Positions 9,830-22,004 are shown, counted from the first letter of the stretch. The stretch is DNA of 64,000 nt from Scilla litardierei (GCA_030789695.1 CM061139.1:101850037-101914036); one strand, 5' to 3'. Numbers and translations are program-made. Notes: generated by a model not told the origin, from the letters alone.

Positions 9830-12664
9830 TGTAACGACCACTTTTCGTTGTACCTTGTTCGTGCACGTGCTTTTGGCCGTGCACGTGTTTATTTTAGACT
9901 TTATTTGTTTGTGAACACTTTTGTGTGATATTCCGTTGTGAACGTCTCTGAGAGTATTAAATAGTGGCACTAATTTGGAACGATGTTTCTCGAGTCGTTT
10001 TCCCACAATTTAATCTTATTCGATGAGACGTTGCGATTTTCACTTTTGACAGGAGACGTTTCTATTTTTAGTTTCGTCGTCTGACGTCGAAATTGAGAGC
10101 CGTCTTCTTAGTTAGCTTCCTTTCGTCATCACGATCACCCCAATATTTATTTTATATTTTTTGGAGTTTATTTGATCACTTTTATATTTTTAGCAAGGTT
10201 TAAAATATTTTTAATAATTACGTTTTAAATTAATTTCGGCCAAAGAAAATTTATTTGAGTTTAAAACGTTTTAAAGAATTTTTGAGCCAATTTCCAGCTC
10301 ATTTGGGCCCCACCTAAGCCTTGGGTGAGTTGGAGTTGGTGAGTTTTGAATTTTAAATTATTTTAAACTTCTAATCCCATTAGGATTAGCCCTAGACCTA
10401 GTCAACCCATCTACACTATATAAACAACCTTTAGGAAGACCTATTTTCGCAAGAAAATAACCCTAGCCGCTTCCAAAACCCAAATTTGACGTTGCGACGA
10501 ATCGTCGCAACGTTGCGACGAACTTCTTCCGCACGACCGAGGAAAACAGGCCATTTTCCCCCGCTCCGACCGAAGCAGCGCCCGCACCAAGCCCTCGCCC
10601 GCACCCCGCTGCAGCCGCTGCATCGCAACCCCGCACCAAGGCCGCTCCGACCGAGAGAAGCTCTCGGTCAGACCGAGAGCTATGCCCGCATCCCGCTCCG
10701 CACAGCCGCCCGCCCTGTCGCCCCGCTCCGCACCGTGCCCGACCGAAGGCCTCGCCCGCACCGACCGCTCTCCGCATCGTTGCAACGTTGCAACGTTGCA
10801 ACCCCCGCATCCGCAGCGCCCGACCGAGACCCTCCTCCGCACCGACCGAGAGGAAGCCCCGCACCCCGCAGCTGCGACCGACCCGCACCGCTGCACAGCC
10901 GTTCCCCTGTGTCTGACCGAGCCAAGTCCCCGCACCGAGGCTGTACGACCGAGAGCCATTCGTCGCAACCCCGCACCCGTCGCACCACTTGCCACCGTGG
11001 GCCCCCCAAGTTCTCCAGAGGTATTGTGGGTCCCCCATAGGTCCCTAGGACTACTGTGGGCCCCACCTAGGTGCTTGCTCTTCGAGGAATTGCCGCGTAC
11101 GACGTTGCGACACGTCGTAGCCCGTCGTCGCACGTGCTAGCTTTGGAATCTGGAATCGTTGCTCCGGTTGATTGCTCTGAACTTTCCAGCGAGGAATCTA
11201 TATTGGAATCTGGACTTGGAGCGCGATCTTTTATTCCAACCCCTGGCGTCGCTACCCGACGCCAGTGTAGCTTTCGCGTCGTGTTGAGGTAACGCTTTGC
11301 ACCCCTAGGATCCCCAACCCAATGCATGCTAATCAAGACTAAAATCAGTATTTTTAAAGTATTTTAAATGTTTTAGAATTCACTAATCAAGATTAATAAA
11401 ACGGTTGTAGGCCGGTGGACTTGTGCACGTAGGATTTTGTGATTTTGGACTCGTTGGACGGTGTTACTCAGACGTGATAATTGCAGGCAAGTGAAACTTG
11501 CCAACTCTTATGTAGGGCCATGTTTTTAGGCCACTTCCTTACTTTTAGCGTAAAAGAGACTAGTCAGTGAAATGATAGCTGGCTAGACGCCTACTTGATC
11601 TAGTTTGACAACGAAACTAGATCCGTCACCTAAATTGATCTAGCTTGACAACGAAGCTAGATCCAACTCTTTAAACTTGTTGATCATGCATACTAAACTG
11701 TCATGTTTACTTTTCTTACCTGTACGCTTTACTACTTGCCATGTCATGTCATCCATGCATTGAATGTCGCATTTGTAGCACACGCTACATACTTGTACTT
11801 GCTTGTCCTGGGCTAGGTGCACCCCTATGCCAACATGAAAAACACTTCCTGGCTCGTGGTCCAGAAGCGAGCATTCCCGTTCGGGGGTAAGGCCCTGGCT
11901 CGATACACGTGGAGGTGTAGGGTTGAGCGACCACTCAGCGTAGAAGTGTGCCCGTACAGCCTCTTCAGCTGTAAGGCGTGAACTCTGTGCACGACTTGAA
12001 AAGTGACTTGAGATTGTTAGTAGTTTACTACTCTTGCCATGCCATGCTAGTTGTCCTCTTGTACTTGCTTTACTTTACTTGTTGCACTAGTACTTTAACT
12101 GCCATGTCATTGCATCATGCCAGAACTGCTAGGTTGCTTTTACTTGTACTTTCAGTTTCCTTGCACAAGTCTTTTAGACTTGCTGACATGTGCCCCTTGC
12201 TCTTTTAGGTGTCACATGTTAGACCCTGAGCCAGAGACAGTTGTTGAGGACGAGGTGTTTGCTGACGCTGAGCCTGAGCCTACGTTCGTCGAGGAGTTCG
12301 AGGACACCGGAGACCAGTCTTAGTGACTGTTGAGTTGTTTTTGTTTTAGGTTGCTGTTAGTTGTCGGTGCTTGCACCATTACTTTGTTTTCGTACTTTGT
12401 ACTTTTGTTGGCCATGCTGGGGCCTCTTTTAGACTCTTTTATTTTAGCCTGGTGTCTTTTCTGCGATGTTGAAATTTATTATTATGGATATTCTGAGATT
12501 TAAATTTTGTCTCCTCTCCTTTTATTATCTTTGTTTCGTATTGCAATTGCAAGGACCTGCTATTATTGTTTATTGACGCTTATCGGACTTGTAGCTTTGT
12601 AGCTTCAAGTCTGAGCGGACCTTCTCACGCTTCGCCTCCACGTTTTGGGAAGCGGGGCGTGACA
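9830..12664 (+). repeat. Gypsy-A 3' LTR
   Basis: This LTR of 2835 bases is nearly the same as 2204-5027. It repeats the TATA box (10417), the GC-rich leader, the hairpin array (11486-11663) and the acidic reading frame (12216-12323). A small insertion near 10660 duplicates part of a CTCGGTCAGAC segment and explains some of the length difference. It ends GTGACA at 12664, followed by TSD CTTTG. Confidence 0.93.
11486..11663 (+). ncRNA. Hairpin array, 3' LTR copy of Gypsy-A
   Basis: This is the same four hairpins as 3854-4031, with stems and loops unchanged (H1 at 11560-11586, H2 at 11597-11623, H3 at 11637-11663). Nearby bases differ between the LTRs, for example at 11510 and 11541, but the stems do not. 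Confidence 0.55.
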
Positions 12665-13699
12665 CTTTGTCAAGACTCCGGATCCGATCCAAGCTCCTTC
12701 GTAGCTTTGCTAAAACCCGAACAGGAGCAATGAAGAAATTTAGGGAGAAAGAGAATCTTTAATTTAAGCTCAGATCCGGGCTTGCTCATGTTTAATGGAG
12801 CTACTCAGATATGGAGCTTGAGACGGGGTTTGAGGAGGAGGTAGGCCCCTATTTATATAGGTAGCTGACCCCTCCCCTTTACTCCATATCCGATGTGGGA
12901 CTAAAAAATTTGGAGGAAAAATTAATTAAAGTTTGCCTTTCACAACTGCCAAACTTTAGCGAATTGTTCCTCACTCACCGTTGAGCTTCGTAATTGATAC
13001 AACTTATCAAATCGAAGAGCACTGAACGGTGAACGCATAGAAATCAACGGTGATCCAATCCGACTTCGTTTGACCCTTCAAACGTTTTCTCAAAATGATC
13101 CAAAACCACGCGTTTGGCCGGAAAAACGCAGCCACCACAAGGGTTTCAAAAAACCCTATCTGTGGGCCCCACATTGGGGCCCACACACGTCAAATTCTGC
13201 AGGCGCCTGCAGGCGCCAGCCTGTCTTCGTTAGGCCGGGGCCCGCCTGGTCATGCGGGCGCACAGGCACCCGCCTTGGGCACATGCGGGCCTGGGCCTGG
13301 GCCCCTTGCTTCCTGGGCAAATGCCCAGCGCCTGGGCATTTTGCCCAGGCGCAAATATACGGCCCCTCCTATTATTTTTAAATTAAAATTTTATTTTAAA
13401 AAACAGCCCTTTTTAAAATAGCCTTTTAATAAAAAAACTTTTGGCCCCTTTTGTTTCTCTATTCAAAACACTTTTTAAATAGATTTATTGGGTCTGTTTG
13501 GATTCCGATTTGAGCGCGGTTTTCACTGTGACTTTCACAGGAAAATCCTCTTCCATTTCTATGCATTTATTATCAAATATATTTGCAAACTATTTACAAT
13601 TTATTTTATTATCTTTTGCATCATATGCAATAACCCACATCTTTAATAAAAAATCATTTGCATCAAATACAAATGAACTGAGGGTATCATCCCCCAACA
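12665..13699 (-). repeat. Copia-A 3' LTR, right part
   Basis: This continues the LTR cut at 2203 and matches 61616-62616. It contains a minus-strand TATA box (TATATAAAT, 12850-12859) and, upstream of it in the minus sense, a GC-rich palindromic region: GCAGGCGCCTGCAGGCGCC (13199-13217) and a hairpin-forming block at 13315-13352. It ends CCCCCAACA at 13699. Short frames here (13070-13421) are LTR DNA. Confidence 0.88.
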
Positions 13700-14049
13700 T
13701 CTCACACTTGCACTCAGGATCATTTATCCTAAATGCAGAAGCTAACTGCAAACTCTTTGCAGTTTTCCATCCCTTGCATCAAATGCATATTCTCCCTATT
13801 TCTACCTATTACTTGACGAAGGTCTCACTCTGTGTGAGACCCTACAGGCTAATCCTACTACATGTGGGGCTCGAAACCCCAGACAGCAGAGACCACGAGC
13901 AGCAGTTGCCGTCCCTATTTTGGTATCATACTTATGTGGTTAACTCATTGACATGAGTATTGTCGAGACCACCCTGATTGTGTCCGTGATGAATACCGCA
14001 GTTATAGTCTTTTCGTCAAAACTATGCCGCTTAGTCAAGCCTAGGGTAT
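13700..14049 (-). pseudogene. Copia-A interior next to the 3' LTR, decayed pol end
   Basis: Immediately inside the LTR the minus strand encodes a short pol tail (I-N-D-P-E-C-K-C-E-M-L) that runs into the LTR, as in some plant Copia elements. The rest has no open frame that I can assign. It ends at the GGTAT target site of solo LTR S1 (14045-14049). Confidence 0.5.
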
Positions 14050-15776
14050 TGTTGTGTCTATATTTTCCATGTTTTTACCATGCATTTCCATGTCGTCTCG
14101 ATCGTCCGAATCCATATTTTGGTATTATATCATGCTTTTCTCGATATTCTTGATCCTTTCAATGTTTTATGTGTTTTCAGGAAATTCGGCACGATTTGGA
14201 GCGATATGGGGTTCTGGACACAACATCGACGCCAAAGCTCGCTTCGCCTTGTCACGACGACCCAAGGAGGCCAAAGAAGCGAGGGAGAGGAGTAGAAGAA
14301 TAGATGAGAGTGGAGAGAAGAGGAGATAAGAAGATTTGGGGATTCATGCCAGATCGCTCGTCCGAGCGTATGATGCACTCGGCCGAGCTGTGACACGCCG
14401 AGAAGCATCAAGTCCTCCTTCGGGGTGCTCGGCCGAGCGACAAGCTCGCTCGGCCGAGCGACCAGCCCGCTCGCCCGAGCTAGCCATCAGAGTAGCCCAT
14501 CAATCAAAGGACTTGGGCTCTGGAAATCCTGAAGCTTAATTCGCTCGACCGAGCAACATAACGCTTGGGCGAGCGACTCAACTCGCTCGCTCGAGCGGCC
14601 CCTTCTCGAGCGCCAAGCGGATCCGTACACAAGGCACCGCTTGGCTGAGCGAGCACTGCGCTCGACCGAGCGGTAGGTCGGCAGACTTCAATTTGACTTA
14701 AAATAATGGGTTTTGGTTTGGTTTTCTTGTAAAACCCGAACCCAAACTATTTTGTATACATAGTGAACGATTTTTAGAGTAGGTTAAGCGTTAATTTTCT
14801 GTAGCAAAACCCTTAGAGCTATTTTGGGAGCTCTCATTTGGTAAACTCTTTTGCAATCTAAATCTTTGTTTGTGGTTGGATTTTCTTGATTTCCTTATCA
14901 TTGCTCTCATTGCTCTTACTCTCTCTATTGAAATTAATTTCATGCAATTTGATCGGTTGGATATGCCTAACTCTATTGCTATTGTATTTAGAGCTTTTGC
15001 CATGCTAGAGTAGTGTATACCAAGGGCTTAGGGACGATCCCTAGGATCCTAGGGATCAAATGTTAGGTTAGACCCCCGTTGAATCAATCTAGGGTTGCCT
15101 TATGGAGGTTTGAACAAGGGTTTTAGGGGATTGGCCTTAGGATCGGGGTATCGCGAAGGCGGCTCTGTATCATGGGGAGAATCCCCACGAATTCGATTTA
15201 GGCTTAGCGACCGTTCTCTGGGACTTGTGATTACAAGAGTGACGCCAGAGCTGGGACGACCGCTAATCCCCAATCCGCTAGTCGGTGACTGCGAGAGCAC
15301 GCTGAATGCTAGAACCAACCATAGGATAGCGTCGCACCCATAGATCATGAAAGTGGATGCGAATCTGCGAGGTGGGACCAAGTGTCAATCTTAATGCACG
15401 TATTCCCGTGTGAAGCCGACTGCGAGAGCACGGTTTCGCATAGGAATGTGTTAGATGAGTAGGAACAACGAAAGTTAAATACTCGTTCTCATCTACGGAT
15501 GTGCCACTCTTGTAGGGTCATTTGGCCTGGCATCCGTGATCAAAGGGCCTAGCAGGGAATTCCGAAAGCCTTAGACGTTTAATTTCTAGTTAACTCTCGA
15601 TTTCCACAATCAACCAATCAATCTCTCATGACAACCCCCAACCACATACCTCCTCCTTCCATATAAAGCTAAGCGTTAAACGATCGCCTCCCTGAGTTCG
15701 ATAATCTTTCTATACTATAGCGCACTGTGCACTTGCGGTGATTCATGCCCGGTGGTGTAAACCCAGGGACCGAACA
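14050..15776 (+). mobile_element. Solo LTR S1, probably Gypsy-type
   Basis: TGTTGTGTC...ACCGAACA is flanked by GGTAT (14045-14049 and 15777-15781). The body has no coding domains, polypurine tract or primer site, so it is a solo LTR left by recombination. The family is not certain; the ends resemble Athila/Tat-type LTRs (weak inference). Likely + orientation, because a TATACATAG box at about 14755 follows the palindrome cluster (14355-14672). Strong stop-rich sequence follows. Confidence 0.8.
14355..14672. repeat. Cluster of GCTCGGCCGAGC-like palindromes in S1
   Basis: About ten copies of a palindrome around CTCGGCCGAG occur, with variants CGCTCGACCGAGC, GCTTGGGCGAGCG and CTCGCTCGAGCG. Spacing is irregular (12-40 bases). 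The cluster sits just upstream of a TATA-like box. Its position resembles the palindrome arrays in the other LTRs of this window, with an unrelated sequence. Confidence 0.75.
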
Positions 15777-15781
15777 GGTAT

Positions 15782-16552
15782 GGTCAACTGTCAATCCTAC
15801 CAGCTCGAACTTAGTTAGTCTCCATCGATTTTTAGTTAAATAATGTTGGACTTCTTCCAACATGCTCTGGCCAGAGTTTTCACTAAAAGATCGAACTAAC
15901 ACCGCGACACTAACTCCCATTGACCGGGAGAGACGAATCATATCTTGGTCATTACTCTCCTCGCACGCTTCAAATGTCACCTAACCAAAAATCTTTCAAC
16001 AGTGCTTTCCCGAGGCTAGATCAGTGATTTAAGTGATACCGTTCATGCACAGGGTTCGTACTATGACCTCAAGTCAAAAGACCAACTTACCTATCATCAC
16101 TAAGAGTTATCATTGACAGATTGATTAATCATAACCATATTATAACTCTAGTTGGGTCGTTTAGTGAACTCATTCTACAATGAGCACATGTGTCTCGTCT
16201 TCGACTTTGCCAAGTCAAACGATCATGAGATCATCATCACCACTCTATGGTGAAGACAAAGACATAATGGTATATCCGATGTTTCGATATCCTTTTCTCG
16301 AAACATTTATGACCACGAACATTTTCAGACCTATGCTACAATCGGTCAAATACTTCTCCATGATCGAGATCTACAGCTTGATACATATTTGACCTTGCAT
16401 TAAGTCTTAGGACTTTACCTAAGTTCTAATGAAGTCTACATTATTACTAAAGTTAGGTAAATTCTTACCAAACAGCTTACTGTTATTTTGAACAAGATGT
16501 CTGTATACATATACAAGGATGAATTTGCCTTGAGGGCATATCCATCTCTCAA
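15782..16552 (-). repeat. LTR remnant of Copia-B
   Basis: The right end reads CATCTCTCAACA (16541-16552) and is followed by TCTCCCACTTG, whose complement is a purine-rich tract typical of the 3' end of a Copia interior. So this is the 3' LTR of a minus-strand Copia. Its left limit is uncertain because of the S1 insertion at 14050-15781; some of 13850-14049 may also belong to it. I found no partner LTR. Confidence 0.5.
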
Positions 16553-16954
16553 CATCTCCCACTTGCATTCAGGCCCATTTATCCCGGTATCTCATACCGC
16601 ATTTATACACAAGTCTTTCTAGACTTTATGTACTAGAGCCTTCGTGAGTGGATCTGCTAAAACGTCTACTTTATAGACTTAAGGGGTTGCTATGTTCATT
16701 TTAGACCACACATTTGAATCTCATCCAAATAATTTCCTTGGTATCTTAGAATCCATAATGTCTTGTCCGGATCTCAACCAGCTCATCGTACCATACGAGA
16801 ATAATCCATAATAAGTTTTACTGGTCATTGAGACAGTTCATAATCATTACTGATGAAGTGTCAAACTCTTTGACCACTTTGTCAAACCATATGTTCCGGC
16901 TCATTGATGCCTTACATGTTTTATATTCGCTTGTGTGTTCCACATCAGTCGCAT
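16553..16954 (-). pseudogene. Degenerate Copia-B pol 3' end
   Basis: On the minus strand a segment at about 16640-16680 reads D-V-L-A-D-P-L-T-K-A-L-V-H-K, the conserved end of the Copia RNase H region. The tail I-N-G-P-E-C-K-W-E-M-L runs into the LTR. Stops interrupt it, and upstream coding is not recognisable. It is cut off near 16955 by a different LTR fragment. Confidence 0.55.
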
Positions 16955-17919
16955 GTCATGTCTTCCCAGTATTTTCTGAGATTTTCTCAGCTTACCTATA
17001 TTGCAGCCAGTCACCTCTAGAAGTATTTACAGTCGCCTGTTGGATTTACAATCGACCGTCTTCTCTTCATTAGTCGACTGTCCACGTGGTAAGTTACCGT
17101 TTGAATTCTCACCTACCCTCTGACACAGTGCAACAGGCGACTGTGTTTTGTTCAATAGTCGACTGTCAACTGTGTAAATTCTATCTGTTGTCTTTTTCTC
17201 TATGGATTTCAAATGGGTTTTTGGGGATTCAGTTTGAGGGATTTGAGAAATCTATAAAGGCAGTCTCTACTATTCCATTGAGAGGTTACTCAACCATTCA
17301 CGCTTTCAATTTTCCTTGATCAAAGCTCTCAAATCCTAAAGCCCTAGAATTCATATCTTTCAATCTCTTGCTCTTCAACCTAGAATCAAAGAGATATCTT
17401 CTAGGCAATTGGTAGTGACAATAGAAAGGGCTTTCCTCTCTTCCAAGAGAGACATCAACACACAACACACTTGCTCCTTCAAGTTCAACTTCAAGTCATA
17501 TGTGATTGTAAGTGTTGTCATTTCAATATTTCATAACTTTCATTATTAGATTAACTCTCGGTTTGTGAGAGTGATTTGCTTGCTCTCGGGTTGTGGGAGT
17601 CAGGACATCGAGTGTACTTCGATTTCACTTGTAGGGTTGCTACACGTGGGTTTAAAGGAAACCTCAAGTTAGGGTTTTAACTTGAGTATCCGGTGGTATC
17701 CAGGTGGAAGGAACGTAGGATTACCGGGAACAATTCGGGAGTTGACTTGGGTAATCCGAACCCTTGAAACATCATTGTATTTGCATTGTTTTATTTTAGG
17801 GTTTATTTTCATTCTGCATTAATTGTTAGGAATTTAATTTGGTTTAATCATCATTTTAAATTGCAAAAACACTATTCAACCCCCCTTCTAGTGTTTTACT
17901 CATAGCCAGGAACATTACA
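16955..17919 (+). repeat. Truncated Sirevirus-type LTR related to Copia-D
   Basis: This resembles the second half of the Copia-D LTR: palindromes ACAGTCGCCTGT and TAGTCGACTGTC (17029-17173), the segment CCACGTGGTAAGTTACCGTT, a TATA box (TATAAAGG, about 17253) and an end reading CACTATTCAACCCCCCTTCTAG then ATTACA at 17919. It is too diverged to be a recent copy. The left half is missing, so I cannot show a target duplication. Confidence 0.75.
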
Positions 17920-20087
17920 AACATAAGTTGTACTTCACTATTTTCTTTTTGCACCAATCTTCTGTCTTGAAGATTTACTTGCAGCCAATAAGAAACACTT
18001 TTTTGGGCACGTAAACTAAATTCCATACTTATTTATGTGCATAGACATTTTTCGGATTGCATCAAGTTTATTAATCAGAGTCCCTAATCTGAATGGCATT
18101 CTGGAAGTTGACTAAGTCATCAACTATGATGTTTTACTCGACTTGTCGTCTCACGAGACTCGAGTAATCCGTGTGACTTCCTAACGATTAATTTGAGGAA
18201 TATTATATTTATAAGGTTCTAACATAACATTATCAAATACTTAGGCATTATTATCTGGGTTCTAACCCAGAACAAAAAATGTAACTAAGAGTCATTAGCC
18301 ATGTTTCGCACTAAGTCTGACAGAGTACGATTTATGCTCAAACACACCGATGTGTTAAAAGACTTGACCTAAGAGAAAATCTCTTTTTCTTTTAGTTATG
18401 CAAGAGTTACATAGCTAAATTTTCGACTATTCGATCTGATTGAATCAGTTCAAATACTTCTATCATTGTGTTCTCTATTTTATTAGACTTGTGTTTCATC
18501 AAGAACACGTGTTGTAATAAAATAAGAATATCTTATCTTGGCTTATTTAGACTTGGGTCCGGGTACATCTGCATGTACGAGACTACGAGTCCACCAACTC
18601 ATTCTTCCACTATCTTACCGAGGGAATTTCGGCCATCATAATTTGAGACAAGATTCACAAGTGTCTTTCGACTCATAATGAGAGAGGTCAGGCCCCTCTT
18701 TATGTGACTTGTGAAGCTTACTCTCTTCGGTACAGCCTAGTCTATTTTGCCGTATAAGATTTACTACTAACTTGTGTATTCATGTATTTACTCTTAATAC
18801 AACAGTGTTATACATTATAATCACATCAAAACATTTCTTCTAAAGTAATGTGACGACATTCACCAAGTGTGAATATAAGTTCCATATGGCCTAAATACAA
18901 CTTTTGTTCATTAGCCAATATAGGAGACTATATTAGTATAACAATTATTCTGAAATTTTAGACATCAAACATGTCCCATTTTCAGTTCCTCCTACTAATG
19001 TCTTTTCTCTTATGATTAACCAAATATTCTTTCTCAATTACTTTTCCTTAATGCCTTCTCCTGTCTAAATCATATTTAGACATTTCATAACCTAACATAA
19101 ATATTAGCTGTGCAAGCATCACATGCATCCAAACACTTGAGCTTTATAACCTTGAGGAGACTCAACAAGTTGCTCGTCTCAAGATCTAATTTGGATACAT
19201 TGTCTTGTACTGCTCTTACACTCATCTTCGAGTCAAACAGTTTGATTAAAGTTTCAAGCCTTGCGGATTGAAACTGCTTTGCATACAACCTTGAGGAGAC
19301 TCAACAAGTCATATGGAGAAACCGCTGTGAACATCAGTATGTTTAAGCTGCCCATGTTCATATAGGCGAGTGTTAAGTAGCGTGCTTTTATTGTATTAGA
19401 TTTTTGAGCTTAAGGAAATCTTTGTCCTTAACTCAGTACTAGGAAGGACATTTTTAATATCAATGAGAATATAGTATGGTTTCTCAAATATTCCTTTACT
19501 AATCATTTTGTCCAGTTGACTTAATTCTTTTAAGGATATTATAATTTTGGATTTCTCTTTGGTAAAACATAGAATTTCCCTAGTTTAGCATTTGTTCATG
19601 ATTTTTAAATATAGTTAAAATGGTTTTTATTTAATTATATCCTTCCACTATTTTTGCGATCATCTTAAGCCATATAGATAAACAAATATAGTTATTAATG
19701 GGATAGGGACCCAACCACCCTGAGCTTCACAACCTTGAGGAAACTCAACAAGTTGATCGACTCTGCAGTTGGTAGATAATCTCATTATCAATCACATCAC
19801 ATGTGACTCCATATTGGGTTTTGCCCCTAGTCACTTATGATCTTGAGGAGACTCAACAAACCATAATGACTAGTCTAGTCGAACCCATGTTTTCATGTCT
19901 AATTTTAACTTACACCGATGCTCGAGGAGACCCGACGCAGCTGTTTGGGTTAATACCAGACTACATCTCAGGTATGATGGGGTCGGTTTCTAAACGAGAC
20001 CATTTTACAGCTTGAGGAGACTCAACAACTACGACAGGCATCTTTTAGTCACCCTAATCCAAAAACAAGGATGGTTATAGCTAACCT
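17920..20087. other. Decayed interior sequence, no intact gene
   Basis: This is AT-rich sequence with no frame above 70 codons that I can assign. It continues the interior of Copia-A or Copia-B. Its main structure is a set of six dispersed copies of an 18-base motif at 19151-20030. It ends with AACCT (20083-20087), the left target duplication of Gypsy-B. Confidence 0.5.
19151..20030. repeat. Six dispersed copies of CTTGAGGAGACTCAACAA
   Basis: The motif occurs at about 19151, 19290, 19734 (one change), 19842 (one change), 19921 (several changes) and 20011. Spacing is 80-440 bases. The sequence between copies is not obviously repeated, so this is not a simple tandem satellite. Confidence 0.7.
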
Positions 20088-20730
20088 TGTAACGGCCGCT
20101 TTTCGACCGTTCATTTTTCGCGCGTACCTTCCTTTTCTGTATGTGTATTTTTCTTAGTCCTCTCTTCTATCCGGAATACATGATGCTATATATCGTTGTG
20201 ACCGTATGGAGGAGTAGTAATTTGTGGGATTTTTAGTGAATGTCATTTCACCGGTCGTTCTCCCACAAATTAGCTTTGATTGGAAAGACGTCGTGACTTT
20301 AGACTTCGACGTCGGACCTTTCTATTTTTAGTTCCAATTTCCGTTAACCTAGCCTGTTACCGATCTCCTTAGTATCGATCCTCTCGTCGACACGGTCGTC
20401 CCGGTATTTTTCTCATAATTATCGGACACCGTTAGACTCACTTTTTGCACTAATCCTCTTATAATACACATAACTTAATTAACTTGATTAATTAACTAAC
20501 CTAATTAAACTAGGCCCAATACGTTTCATGAGAATATTTCATTGCTATTTGCCTTTCCATATTAACCTAAGTCTATCCTCACCCTCTCACAACTTCTCTC
20601 TGCAATCACTTAAATGCACCCCCCTTTCAAAACTATTTATCAAAACAATTTTCTTATACTCACCTAATTAGGCTATTCACCATTCTGTTTTAACTAATCT
20701 AAACCCCCTCTATCTCTCCCTCTCTCCTCC

Positions 20731-20738
20731 TATAAAAC
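20731..20738 (+). promoter_or_regulatory. TATA box of Gypsy-B 5' LTR
   Basis: TATAAAAC follows a CT-rich stretch about 640 bases into the LTR. The 3' LTR copy at 40801 has decayed to TATAACAC. Its distance to the first hairpin (about 1.13 kb) is close to that in Gypsy-A. Confidence 0.6.
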
Positions 20739-21858
20739 ATAAAATCTCAAAACCCTGGCCCCAAATAGCATCAATCCATCTTCTTAAGAAACCGAAGCTA
20801 GGGCTGTCAAACAAAACCTGTCGGCACCGCCCTCTTCTAAAATTCTGCTAGCCATCATTCGACCACCGTCGGCCACCAAACCGGCGGCCCAATACCCCCT
20901 AGACTCCCTCCACCTCCGGTAACCTTCCCCTCGTCGACCACCCCCTCCTACTCGCTTTAAAACCCGTGCAAACACCCCCCAAAACCCCATTGAAAAACTG
21001 TCAAATAGCCTCCACCTTCAACCCGGCGCCCGGCCGCCGTCGCCGGCGACCCCACCGACCGTCGACCACTCTCCTCGACATCCCCTACCCACTCGTGGCC
21101 TCCCCTCGTGACAACTCTTCCTCCTCCTTCCGCAAACAGCACGCAAACGTCGTTTACACCAGATCTGTCCTCCCTCGCCAAAAGTAGCGGCCACCACCTT
21201 TCTGGCCACCGACGACCGTCCCCCTGTCGCTGTCTGCCACCTCAGGTCCCCCTCTAGCCGTGCGAGTCCTTCCCTAGCCGCTACAACCCCCAGAACTCCT
21301 CCCACGCGCGTGCAAACTTCAGATTCGTGCGCAACTTCAGATCTGCGCTTCCCGAACACACGGACAGATCTGTCCGCCATCTCCCGTGCTTCCCCTCACT
21401 TTCCGTGCCGGTCTCGATGCGCTGCCCACGGCCAAGACATCGTTGACAATGAGGATCTACCGCTGTTCAGACCCGACGTCCGATCTACGATCAAACGCCG
21501 AAAAGGTTGGTCCCCTAATTCGTAGTAAGAACCCAAACTGTAGCAAACCAAAACCTAATTTAAAAATTGCCGATGCTAACTAAAGTTTACTTTACGCTCT
21601 TTAAAATGATGTAAAACTCTAGAAATCGACGAATAGACTTGATTATCAGTGCACATAGGATATTCGTCAATTAGGCGAAACGAATCAAAAATCGTGACTT
21701 CGAACTATTAGGGCAGCCCCGTTGAACTTAGAAACTTACCATAATAGGATTGATAAAAAACGTGTTCTGACACCGCCGTTGGCTCGTTTCAGACGAACCA
21801 TCGCTGACGCCCCGCTTCGATGCGACGATCCAGACCAACGACTCACTCGCCACCGCAG

Positions 21859-22004
21859 GCAAGTGTGTTCACTTGCGCAGTTTCGGCCACGTTTAGGCCT
21901 TTGCTTTCCTTAAATTGTAAAAAGTAATAACAAGAGAACCAGACGTGAAATGATAGCGTCTGGGACACCCCAAGACAGTCTGGACTTGACAACGAGGTCT
22001 GGGC
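21859..22004 (+). ncRNA. Hairpin array of Gypsy-B, same loops as Gypsy-A
   Basis: H0 (21859-21876) has stem GCAAGTG/CACTTGC. H1 (21939-21963) has stem CCAGACG/CGTCTGG and loop TGAAATGATAG. H2 (21978-22004) is a stem of about 10 pairs including G-U pairs, with loop GACAACG. Stems share little sequence with Gypsy-A, but pairing and loops are kept. The second GACAACG hairpin (H3) is absent here; AACAACAAC repeats follow instead. Confidence 0.6.

Larger units (their letters stand above)
2204..12664 (+). mobile_element. Gypsy-A: chromovirus-type LTR retrotransposon with gag-pol
   Basis: This is a complete element of about 10.5 kb with long LTRs (2204-5027 and 9830-12664), each starting TGTAACGACC and ending GTGACA. 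It is flanked by CTTTG (2199-2203 and 12665-12669) inside the Copia-A LTR. It carries one gag-pol gene ending in a chromodomain-like segment, which together with the RT-RNaseH-integrase order places it among plant chromoviruses, probably the Tekay/Del lineage (inference from protein look). The LTRs are close: I counted five substitutions in about the first 500 bases. The coding region has one in-frame stop and two candidate introns. Confidence 0.95.
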
